From positions 1 through 26,003 of the IMG/VR virus record IMGVR_UViG_3300034789_000257: a DNA stretch of 26,003 nt. The stretch is one strand, 5' to 3'. Positions 15,885-23,469 of the stretch are shown here, piece after piece. The notes under the pieces were generated by a model, which saw only the letters and a list, made by a program, of their open reading frames with translations, ran no database searches and was not told the origin of the DNA. The DNA comes from a virus. How positions within the stretch are numbered: the stretch's first letter is position 1; every line of letters begins with the position of its first letter. Made by a program: the position numbers and the translations under genes.

Positions 15885-16874
15885 GCCATAGACCTGATGA
15901 GGTCCGAAACCGCAACCAGTCGCCATGTATCCTGCACCCACAGAGTAGGACGCCATGCCTGCCACCACTTGATTCATGATGTTTCCTGCGGTTACAAATT
16001 CAGTGATAACACCTGTAGGAGCAGCGATGAATGTGTTATGGACACCTGACACTGACCCTGCAATGATGTCATTCATAGAGCCTGGTATGGTAGATGACAC
16101 CGCAATACGTGTATGAGTCGGTGGTGAAACTGATGGGAATGGTAAGTCAGTTACAATATCAACGATTGACCCTTTGACTAGACTAAACTGTCCAGTCAAT
16201 GCAGCAAACGGATTGAATAGTGCAACGAATTCAAATCTTCCTGCATTTAAGAAGGATGTAATCCAGTTTGCTTCGTTAACTATCTCACCATCTGCAACGT
16301 TTTCAATAGTATTTGCTTCTGTCCTAACTGTCTGAGCATTCAAGTTAATACCTTCAACAGCAGTAATCTTAACTTTAGACCCCTGTATTGCCACCTCACC
16401 TGTGTATGCAATTTCATGGTCTCCTTCCTTACGCATTGCAGACTTTTGCTCGTTATCATCTTGCAACTCTGCCTTAAGTTGAGGACCGTATGGTGTCCTA
16501 CCCCACTCGTCAGCATCAGGATGATAAGGTATCTCATCTACTGGGTAGAATCCACCTAAATTATTCTTCTTTAATATTTGATATCTATCTCCTGCTTTCT
16601 TTTTAAACACCTTTGTATAGTTTAAGTAGTTTCCACCAGACCCTGTTGGCACATTAACACTACTACCACTACCACTATCATTATTACTTGAGTTTGCTGA
16701 TTTAAAGGTGCTACTGTTTGTATGATTTGATGTCACGTTAGTATCAACATCCTTCAGCATACTATCTAATTGGTCGTCACTAGGACTATCAGATGACCCA
16801 TCTGCCTCTGATTGAGGACCGTTAGATGAGTGCTCATTCTTTGCACCAGTAATTTCTTCATGATAATTACCCAT
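15864..16874 (-). CDS. Needle/C-terminal portion of gp5-like hub, after an in-frame amber codon
   Basis: This 336-residue ORF continues the gp5-like reading frame: its ATG at 16874 is in phase with the upstream ORF, four codons after the TAG at 16884-16886. It starts GNYHEEITG, which resumes the octad repeat of the gp5 C-terminal beta-helix. A Ser/Asn-rich linker (14-85) follows, then a folded part DRYQILKKNNLGGFYPVDEIP, an IAYTGEVAIQGSKVKITAV strand region and a hydrophobic, Gly-rich tip (about 215-336). By analogy with T4, it would form the membrane-puncturing spike. It could be made by readthrough of the TAG, by reinitiation at this ATG as a separate chain, or the TAG may be an error. See the finding on the amber split. 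Confidence 0.75.
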   Translation of the reverse strand: MGNYHEEITGAKNEHSSNGPQSEADGSSDSPSDDQLDSMLKDVDTNVTSNHTNSSTFKSANSSNNDSGSGSSVNVPTGSGGNYLNYTKVFKKKAGDRYQILKKNNLGGFYPVDEIPYHPDADEWGRTPYGPQLKAELQDDNEQKSAMRKEGDHEIAYTGEVAIQGSKVKITAVEGINLNAQTVRTEANTIENVADGEIVNEANWITSFLNAGRFEFVALFNPFAALTGQFSLVKGSIVDIVTDLPFPSVSPPTHTRIAVSSTIPGSMNDIIAGSVSGVHNTFIAAPTGVITEFVTAGNIMNQVVAGMASYSVGAGYMATGCGFGPHQVYGLPLLLN

Positions 16875-16883
16875 GACTTTGAG

Positions 16884-18599
16884 CTACATGTCTCCCTCAA
16901 CAGTCAATACATAATTACCTTTAATGGTTTGTGCTAAATCTTTACCAACAGTTTTTGTTTCATTATTAGGCACGTTGGTATGTTTGTTACCATACTCATC
17001 TTCAAACAGAGATACACCACCAGGTCCTGAGATAATAGATTTTACTTTACCTGGATTTGCATCATGAATAATCTTAGACCCATCGAGGAAGGTAGTTACC
17101 TCCATCAACTTTGTGTCTAAGTTTTGAAACATGTTATCAATATAACTCAAACCTGGAATAGTAATTCCTGGACTCTCACCCTTAGAAGTTAAGTCACCAC
17201 ATTTATATGGTGTGCCTTTTACTGCATCATCTATGTTTGTACATGATGTCGTACCTATCAGAGGATACCACCGATTTTGTTTAGGTCGTTTAATTTTCCT
17301 ACCACAATCTTTCTTAAAGAGTGTGCCAAGAAGCATTTTAATAATAGAAATCAAACTACCCCAATCTAACTTAGTGAAGTCAACTTCAAAGATTTTAGAA
17401 ACAGTAGACCCGATTGCTCTTGCCATACCAGCTATCGCTCTTGCTGTAGAGACTGCTGCAATAATATCACCCGCAACACCCTTGATTCTTTCCATTGCTG
17501 CAGTGATACCATTTAATATACGACATGTAACTGCCTTAACTGCATCAGCGATTGCTTTATTAACAGCATTAATCACCTTATTAATGGCAAGCGATGCCAT
17601 CTGGTTTGCGAAATTCGTGACGTCATTCAGTGCTGCCCTCACCAGTCCTAACCACATTGGTGTCTTAGCACAAAATATACTGAATATCTCTTCAACTAAA
17701 CTAAGAATAGCATTGATAACACCGAGAGGAATGAATTTAGATACAATCTTAACTAAAGCATTGATAACCTCTGCAATAATCTTTGCTAGTAATTCTTTTA
17801 ATGGTGCAAGGATTCCTGCAATACCTGAGGATAAGAAGTTAGTAATTCTTCCGAGATGCTCTCTGATTTTATCTCCTGCAATTTTATGACCTGTTGCAAG
17901 TGAAATCATACCATTCTTAGTCCATGCTGAAGCGGATGACATTTCACCCAACTCTTGCAACATACGTTTCAAGTCTATTTCAAATCCTGACCCACCAGGT
18001 CCGCCAACACCATCTGCAATAGAGTTTGCTTCTACAGAGGGTTTGATTGGATTAGTAATTACATTACCTGGCAGTGCTTCCTCTCCCTGAGATATAGCAC
18101 CACGTGATTCTTCTGTGCTACCACTATCATCTGAAGGTGTCTCTGATTGCACTTTAACGAAAGGATTACCTTCATTCCTTTCTGCACCAGTTAAATCTTT
18201 CTGTAAACTATTTGCCTTTACACCTTCTGTGCCATCAGCAATAGTCGTTTTCTTATCGCTTTCTTTCTGCTGAAATCCTCTGAATGCTCCTAATACACAA
18301 GGTAACTGTGCTTCATCTCCATCAAGGAAAAATCCTAATACCCATGCACCTGGCTGTAGTTGACAGGTTGTACCTGTATTTTTAGTCTGTGCATGGTCAG
18401 TTGGTAACAATACACTTGCCCAAGGTAACGATGCTGTTGGGACTTCTTTTGTATATGCTTCTTTATCGTAACTTCCTGTATACCAACCAAGAATACGCAC
18501 CTTGACACGACCAAGCTCCGAGGGGTCTTTATTAGACTCAACCTCGCCAACCCACCATGTGTATCCGTCTCTTCCTAGAAAGTCCGACCTTGTTTTCAT
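16884..18599 (-). CDS. gp5: Baseplate central hub subunit, gp5-like (ends at an in-frame TAG)
   Basis: This 571-residue product is the central hub/spike protein of the baseplate. Residues 10-110 are the OB-fold domain, with YTWWVGEVE, GRVKVRILGWY, LPWASVLLPTDHA and PGAWVLGFFLDGDEAQLPCVLGAFRG. Residues 110-210 are a polar linker. Residues 235-430 are a long amphipathic/hydrophobic helical region in the place where T4 gp5 has its lysozyme; no lysozyme catalytic motif was seen. Residues 500-571 begin the beta-helical needle, with residues V551, I559 and V567 spaced by eight. The TAG at 16884-16886 falls inside that repeat, and the frame continues into the next ORF. A perfect late promoter lies 18 nt upstream of the ATG at 18599, and there is no obvious Shine-Dalgarno sequence. 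Confidence 0.85.
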   Translation of the reverse strand: MKTRSDFLGRDGYTWWVGEVESNKDPSELGRVKVRILGWYTGSYDKEAYTKEVPTASLPWASVLLPTDHAQTKNTGTTCQLQPGAWVLGFFLDGDEAQLPCVLGAFRGFQQKESDKKTTIADGTEGVKANSLQKDLTGAERNEGNPFVKVQSETPSDDSGSTEESRGAISQGEEALPGNVITNPIKPSVEANSIADGVGGPGGSGFEIDLKRMLQELGEMSSASAWTKNGMISLATGHKIAGDKIREHLGRITNFLSSGIAGILAPLKELLAKIIAEVINALVKIVSKFIPLGVINAILSLVEEIFSIFCAKTPMWLGLVRAALNDVTNFANQMASLAINKVINAVNKAIADAVKAVTCRILNGITAAMERIKGVAGDIIAAVSTARAIAGMARAIGSTVSKIFEVDFTKLDWGSLISIIKMLLGTLFKKDCGRKIKRPKQNRWYPLIGTTSCTNIDDAVKGTPYKCGDLTSKGESPGITIPGLSYIDNMFQNLDTKLMEVTTFLDGSKIIHDANPGKVKSIISGPGGVSLFEDEYGNKHTNVPNNETKTVGKDLAQTIKGNYVLTVEGDM

Positions 18600-18611
18600 T
18601 TTATTAACGTT

Positions 18612-19082
18612 TTAGTTATTTATAGCAACAAATTGAAACTCACCTTCTTCTTTTGGCTTGCCCCATGCCTGCTCATTTGTCTCTAGATTATATCCAAAGT
18701 CCTGTGACCTATAGTCAAATCCATTGAATCTAACTGTGGATACCATCTTATGTCCTCTAACAATACAGTCATCTAACGTAGTGCCAGACCACCATCCAGT
18801 TTGTTTATCCCATTTCCAGTAGAAGGGGCATGAATCTGTATTGTGCATTAAATTGAAGATATCTGTTTTCACAAAATCCTCTGCCATACCAGTTACCCTA
18901 TAACGTAACCAGTTGTAAGGATTATCTTCTCCCTTATACTTATACCACGACTTTGACTCAAAGATGCCACTACCAGTCTTCCAAATCTTAATGTCAACCT
19001 GAGGCCACTTGGCAGGGTTAGACATTGCTTGACGTTGGTTTCGATAATGTCCTTGAATCAAATCTTCCCAGTTATTCATCAT
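18612..19082 (-). CDS. cpeT: CpeT-family phycobiliprotein lyase-like protein
   Basis: This 156-residue protein (from ATG 19082) matches the CpcT/CpeT family, beta-barrel chromophore lyases that attach or handle bilins on phycobiliproteins. Residues 11-35 (GHYRNQRQAMSNPAKWPQVDIKIW) match the family N-terminal N-x-x-Q-A-x-x-N-P pattern. LRYRVTG (59-65), WWSGTTLDDC (97-106) and the closing YNLETNEQAWG (131-141) match the R-x-x-x, F-x-G and D-P-E-T-x-E-Q-x-W-G landmarks. Cyanophages are known to carry a CpeT variant that has been studied as a bilin-binding protein with altered activity. It sits between two hub genes, starting inside the end of the upstream unknown gene (TAA overlaps the start region). 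TTG at 19088 is an alternative start. Confidence 0.88.
   Translation of the reverse strand: MMNNWEDLIQGHYRNQRQAMSNPAKWPQVDIKIWKTGSGIFESKSWYKYKGEDNPYNWLRYRVTGMAEDFVKTDIFNLMHNTDSCPFYWKWDKQTGWWSGTTLDDCIVRGHKMVSTVRFNGFDYRSQDFGYNLETNEQAWGKPKEEGEFQFVAINN
18617..18624 (-). promoter_or_regulatory. Perfect T4-type late promoter (TATAAATA) for gp5
   Basis: TATAAATA overlaps the last codons of cpeT and lies 18 nt before the gp5-like ATG at 18599. Transcription would start close to 18610. Confidence 0.8.
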
Positions 19083-19284
19083 AGTCAAATATACCGTAAG
19101 GTGTTAAGTCATACTTCACTTTTTCAATACCTTTTCCTTCCCTAGGTTTCGGGCGTCCTATTTTATCTAGGACGAGAACTGGTATCTTCTTCTTAGTTAT
19201 ATCATAAGGAATAGGTGCATTTGCTACACATACTCTTATGCATTCCAACTCTTCATCCGTGAAGGAGAAGTAGTTATTAGTCAT
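19072..19284 (-). CDS. Hypothetical protein, 70 residues
   Basis: I do not recognise this protein. It opens MTNNYFSFTDEELECIRVCVANAPIPYDIT, a short helical segment with two Cys (residues 15 and 19), then a Lys-rich central stretch (KKKIPVLVLDKIGRPKPREGKG) and an acidic Tyr-rich end (YGIFDYDE). It overlaps the cp12 end by 8 nt at its start and the cpeT start by about 11 nt at its end. It is therefore coupled with the two host-derived genes; a role with them is only contextual. Confidence 0.6.
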   Translation of the reverse strand: MTNNYFSFTDEELECIRVCVANAPIPYDITKKKIPVLVLDKIGRPKPREGKGIEKVKYDLTPYGIFDYDE

Positions 19285-19504
19285 CGTAAATCAAACACTC
19301 TGGTTCGTCAGGATTTTGGTCGCAGAATAACTCAAGAGCGTTAGGGTCATGGTGGTCTCCTGCAGCAATCTCAGCTTTGTGATGCTCTGCGTATTCTTCC
19401 AACTCATGTAATTCTACCTTTGCATGCCTGCGTGCTGCAGGAGACGCCAAGGGATTTTCAATGATATCTTTATCTTTTTGAATGTGTTGTTCTATAGATT
19501 CCAT
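19277..19504 (-). CDS. cp12: CP12-like Calvin-cycle regulator
   Basis: CP12 binds GAPDH and phosphoribulokinase and holds them inactive, lowering Calvin-cycle flux. This 75-residue protein has the C-terminal hallmark: LELFCDQNPDEPECLIYDD with C61 and C70 (Cys-x8-Cys) as in the canonical CxxxPxxxEC pattern. The middle region (RRHAKVELHELEEYAEHH, 25-42) corresponds to the AWDAVEELQAE helix, though the AWD core is replaced. The N-terminal Cys pair of plant and many cyanobacterial CP12s is absent, so the GAPDH-binding half is kept and the PRK side may be changed. CP12 is a known cyanophage gene. It follows the gp27-like gene by 12 nt with a good ribosome site (AAAGG). Confidence 0.85.
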   Translation of the reverse strand: MESIEQHIQKDKDIIENPLASPAARRHAKVELHELEEYAEHHKAEIAAGDHHDPNALELFCDQNPDEPECLIYDD

Positions 19505-19516
19505 ATTAGTTTACCT

Positions 19517-20896
19517 TTAGTAAATGTCCTTCATAACAGAGTCTCTAGTCAAAACAAGTTTGCTAGTCAAACCTTCTTTCGTGAAAGTGTGTGTCACTGC
19601 GGAAATTAGATACTTTCCACTATATCTTAGGTCTTCTTTAAGAGACCTTTGCTTTTCTTGGGAGGCTGGTATCCTCACCTTGATAAGCATTCCTGCCGTT
19701 AGAGCAGAATTACCAGGTACAACTATTGATAGTTGTATTGCCTGTAGTAGATTATAGCGTGAAGCAGCATATTCTGCAACTGCCATTGTATCATCGTCAG
19801 GATTTGTTCCGTTTTCAGGATCATCAAGATTTGCTTGGTTTTTTAAACCAGGCAATGCTCTGTATTTAATCCTTGTCGCACCATCAAATTCTTCAAGGTC
19901 AGAAGGCAAATCATAAGGTTTTCTTTTATGTATTGTATCTGCCTTAGTAAACACTTGTGCGTATGATAAAACCTTAGGACTATGAATAGTCCCTGCAGGG
20001 GCAGTATCTTCAGTTGAGCCAGTATCAGTAGCATTAGAGTTTGTAGGACGTGGCATAGATATGCTGATAGCAGCAGTCTTAAATGTCCCCATTCTCATGT
20101 TTCTAAGATGGTTGGCTCTGTCAGGGTAGGATATCTTCTCAATGGTATGATAACCATTGTTAGGAGGGTCATTACCCTGTTGTATATAAGTATACTCAAA
20201 TATTTCTGTGCCTTCGGGTACTCCACTACCTAAACATAATGCGTCTAGTGATTTAAAATTAAACCCATATCTATTCTCGTAAAATAAAAATCCAGATTGT
20301 TTTCGTGATGTCTTTCCACTGCCACTACCCTCAATACGTGTCACTTTATCAGACATGTATGAGATTGCTTCTACTGGTCTCCAATTTGTAGATATAAATG
20401 ATATCTTAGAATGTGGCTCAAAGTTAACATCCTTAGTCTTTTCTTTAGGTGCTGAAAGATATTCCTTACATATATGCTTGGGGATGTGGTCAACATCTTT
20501 TCCTGCAGGTCCGAATGGTTTGAATACTTTATTCATTTCATTTGGATATGCTTCTGGTGATGTGCAATGTAAGATATACAACTGCCCTCTCTCACTCTTG
20601 ATTGTGCTACCAATTTTAAATACTCTAACTTTAAATTCTAATGACTTCTTATCTCCATCTAAAGTGCTACTTTCAGTAGTTAGTTTGACAGTAATAATCT
20701 CACCACCTATCAACAATTTGTTGAAGTCGATAGCATCAATCATAGTAAAGTCACACCTAATAAAAGGTGAGTCAATAGATTCAGTGTAATTAAAATCAAT
20801 TACAAGGTCTCGTATATCATACGTTGGAGGGTCACCACTAGGTATGGCAATCTCCATTTTATCTAATGTAAATAACCGTGATTTTCTATCTGCCAT
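19517..20896 (-). CDS. Baseplate hub protein, gp27-like
   Basis: This 459-residue protein precedes the gp5-like gene, the order expected for a gp27/gpD-type hub. It starts with RLFTLDKMEIAIPSGDPPTYDIRDLVIDFNYTESID and an early SPFIRCDFTMIDAIDFNKLL strand pair, then ILHCTSPEAYP (about 107-117). The C-terminal AEYAASRYNLLQAIQLSIVVPGN...AGMLIKVRIP and SGKYLISAVTHTFTKEGLTSKLVLTRDSV resemble the last domain of tail-hub proteins. By analogy with T4, a trimer would form the torus that surrounds the gp5 spike. Homology was judged by pattern and context only. The ATG at 20896 follows a GCGGAG ribosome site and shares its A with the upstream TAA. Confidence 0.75.
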   Translation of the reverse strand: MADRKSRLFTLDKMEIAIPSGDPPTYDIRDLVIDFNYTESIDSPFIRCDFTMIDAIDFNKLLIGGEIITVKLTTESSTLDGDKKSLEFKVRVFKIGSTIKSERGQLYILHCTSPEAYPNEMNKVFKPFGPAGKDVDHIPKHICKEYLSAPKEKTKDVNFEPHSKISFISTNWRPVEAISYMSDKVTRIEGSGSGKTSRKQSGFLFYENRYGFNFKSLDALCLGSGVPEGTEIFEYTYIQQGNDPPNNGYHTIEKISYPDRANHLRNMRMGTFKTAAISISMPRPTNSNATDTGSTEDTAPAGTIHSPKVLSYAQVFTKADTIHKRKPYDLPSDLEEFDGATRIKYRALPGLKNQANLDDPENGTNPDDDTMAVAEYAASRYNLLQAIQLSIVVPGNSALTAGMLIKVRIPASQEKQRSLKEDLRYSGKYLISAVTHTFTKEGLTSKLVLTRDSVMKDIY

Positions 20897-23469
20897 TACA
20901 TTAACTCCGCTACATCGCCATTAAATTCAGATACCAAACCAAATCTGGTTATGAGATAAGGGTCGGCAGCACCAACAGAATCTATAGGGATTGGTATTTC
21001 ATACTGACCACCAGGCGTTGACATTTGCACTGGAGGAGCAGTTTGTGTTGGTGCTTCTATGACCTGATTCTTCTTACCTAATAACTCATTTTTCTTATCT
21101 ATAAGTGCTAACTTAGCTTGCTGAATTAAGTTACTAGCATCACTCTTTAAGTTTTTTGCACCTTCCAATATTGTCTGGTCACCACGACCATCAAAGTCGT
21201 ATTGGTTACCTGTGTATGCATCTGCTAATCCTAAGTAAATTCTCTTCCATCCTGTAGCTTCACCTTCTTCATTTCTTTCTGCTGTTATGAAGTTGGTAAA
21301 ATTCTTCTTCAACTTCTTAACTGTCTCTTGTCGTTGACGCATATGCGTCTCTTTTTGTGCATCACTGGTGCGTAAGATATTAATTAATCTATCTTGATTC
21401 ATCTGCACTTGACCCGCAATCACATCATCAATAGAAGTGCCCTCAGGTAATTGCTTTAATATTTGTTTTTGATGTCTTCTAAGACTCTCTATATCAATAG
21501 CATATCCTTGACCCATGATTTGATTCTCAATATTCACATTACCTATAATCTGCTCTACTTCACCACCCTCTGACTTCTGAGGTAATGCATATCCACCCTG
21601 CATTGCTTCACGAAATCTTCGTGATGTCAGTCCGCTATCTTTTTTAGTTGCAGGAGTATTGTATGGCACAACAAATGCACCACCACTCGCCATTTTAGAC
21701 CCAACCCACTCTAAACCATGACCAATAAACGCTGTGCTTCTACCACCGTCTAGTGATACAGGGTATCCAGACATAGGACCGTTTATCCATCCACCTTTTG
21801 CAAATTTGGGTGGAGCAACTTCACCACCCTCTGACTTCGGTGGAAACTTTTTGAGAGTGTCTTCTAAGATTTTAAGTTTCTTCTCAGCAAAAGCTAACTT
21901 ACTTCCTTTTTTATTATCAGGTATTTCACCTGATTTCAATTTTGCAATTTTATTCTGAGTTAATTCAATTTGTAATTTTATGTCTGGTTGTTTTTTCTTT
22001 TCCTCCACACCATCCGCAGTTGGTTGAGTCTCACCAGAACTTTGTGATGATGATGACAGTTTTTCACCAGTTTTTGAAGAAGATGTTTCTTCTTCATCTT
22101 CTTTATCTGCTTTAGGTGCAAAGAATTTCAATACTGCCGTTAATGCTTTTAACCCCATGAATAAGGGTCCAAACATTACATCAATACCTATTCCTAGAAT
22201 CTTCTCAATCAATGGCATATGTGGCTCAATGAAATCTAAGACTCCATTCATAACACCACCAAATGCTTCAAAGAATCCATTCAAACTATCTTTAATAGGC
22301 TCCATTATCTTATTAAATGTGTCACCTACCATTTTAAAGAATCTACCTAGTGGCTCCATTATAGGTTTCAACATCTTACCGATGCCTGCTCCTGCTTTTC
22401 CACCAAGTGCTCCTCCTGCTGCACCCAATATCATTCCCATGCCAGGAATACCAGTTGCCTCTCCCAACTTAGCACCTAACATACTACCGCCTGCAGCACC
22501 TATTCCACCACCAACAACCTCTTCTACATCCCCACCAGCTGCTTGGATTGAGAAAGCTGTGCCTAATCCCGCACCTACACCTAATCCAATTCTTGCAAAT
22601 TTATTACGTTGGAATGCACGCAAGGCTTTCATACCCTTGCCTGCCTTAAACATTCCTGCTATAGATTTACCTAATGTGCCGATTACCCATGAGAATGCAC
22701 GGACTGTGCCAATAGGATTTCTAAGGAATGCCATTGTCGCAAACAATGGTGCTGCAGCAATGACAAATTGAAGAGCACCAAACAATCCTTTAAGACTGAT
22801 AGGATTCTCTAAGAAACTTATAAGACCATTGAATGCATTTCCTGCTAAGAAAGACGATACACTCAATACAAACTTACCCACTGATGCTAAAGTTTTAGCA
22901 AGTCTTTGTATTGCTTCTGGATTCTTTGCTATCCAATTTAATGCAGCAAATCCCACTACTATCTTGAGGAAGTAAGTAGATAGTCTTACTAATCCAGAAA
23001 ATAATCCACCAAACGTTTTCTTAGACTGCTCTTTGAATGACTTACCTATTCTCTTGAATAGAGATGGTTTACCTACCTCTGAATCTTTTTCTGCTTCATC
23101 TCTCTGTTGTATCTTACGTCTTCTTGCTTCATCTTTTACTTTTATCTTTTCTCTTTCTCTATCTTCTTTTAATGCATCTTCTTGGACTTTCTCTATCTTA
23201 TTTGCCTGCTTAATCTGTTTAGCAACTGCTAACTTCATAGAAGAAGTCATGCTCTGCATACCTAGTGCAATACTATTAATAGATGCACCTAAAGAGTTTA
23301 TACCACCTATTACTGCTTGGAAACCTTTTCCCATATCACCCTGCATCTTACCCATCTCATCTGCAGATTGTAAGGGTGTATATTTCTTGCCACCAGTAGA
23401 CCCCTTATAAGATACCATCTTATAAAGAGCTGCCTTAGGGACTTTTATACTAGCGGGATTAGTTGCCAT
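20896..23469 (-). CDS. Large tape-measure/tail-hub-like protein
   Basis: This 857-residue protein probably lies inside the tail tube or hub. Residues 1-80 form a mobile N-terminal part, and about 80-150 a highly charged helical region (REREKIKVKDEARRRKIQQRDEAEKD), a likely coiled coil. A hydrophobic block (about 150-290) with NWIAKNPEAIQRLAKTL follows, then a Gly/Ala-rich zipper (about 290-370) and MEPLGRFFKMVGDTFNKIM. Later it has FAKGGWINGPMSGYPVSLDGG and TAFIGHGLEWVG, seen in phage tape-measure-like proteins, and ends LITRFGLVSEFNGDVAELM. Its first half is paralogous to the upstream gene. The hydrophobic and glycine-zipper segments suggest membrane insertion during DNA entry. It overlaps the upstream gene by 11 nt. 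Confidence 0.7.
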   Translation of the reverse strand: MATNPASIKVPKAALYKMVSYKGSTGGKKYTPLQSADEMGKMQGDMGKGFQAVIGGINSLGASINSIALGMQSMTSSMKLAVAKQIKQANKIEKVQEDALKEDREREKIKVKDEARRRKIQQRDEAEKDSEVGKPSLFKRIGKSFKEQSKKTFGGLFSGLVRLSTYFLKIVVGFAALNWIAKNPEAIQRLAKTLASVGKFVLSVSSFLAGNAFNGLISFLENPISLKGLFGALQFVIAAAPLFATMAFLRNPIGTVRAFSWVIGTLGKSIAGMFKAGKGMKALRAFQRNKFARIGLGVGAGLGTAFSIQAAGGDVEEVVGGGIGAAGGSMLGAKLGEATGIPGMGMILGAAGGALGGKAGAGIGKMLKPIMEPLGRFFKMVGDTFNKIMEPIKDSLNGFFEAFGGVMNGVLDFIEPHMPLIEKILGIGIDVMFGPLFMGLKALTAVLKFFAPKADKEDEEETSSSKTGEKLSSSSQSSGETQPTADGVEEKKKQPDIKLQIELTQNKIAKLKSGEIPDNKKGSKLAFAEKKLKILEDTLKKFPPKSEGGEVAPPKFAKGGWINGPMSGYPVSLDGGRSTAFIGHGLEWVGSKMASGGAFVVPYNTPATKKDSGLTSRRFREAMQGGYALPQKSEGGEVEQIIGNVNIENQIMGQGYAIDIESLRRHQKQILKQLPEGTSIDDVIAGQVQMNQDRLINILRTSDAQKETHMRQRQETVKKLKKNFTNFITAERNEEGEATGWKRIYLGLADAYTGNQYDFDGRGDQTILEGAKNLKSDASNLIQQAKLALIDKKNELLGKKNQVIEAPTQTAPPVQMSTPGGQYEIPIPIDSVGAADPYLITRFGLVSEFNGDVAELM

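Noticed and set aside
18612-19082. This gene as a baseplate wedge protein (gp53-like), given its neighbours.
   Set aside because: The N-x-x-Q-A-x-x-N-P start and the N-L-E-T-N-E-Q-x-W-G end match the CpeT/CpcT family much better.
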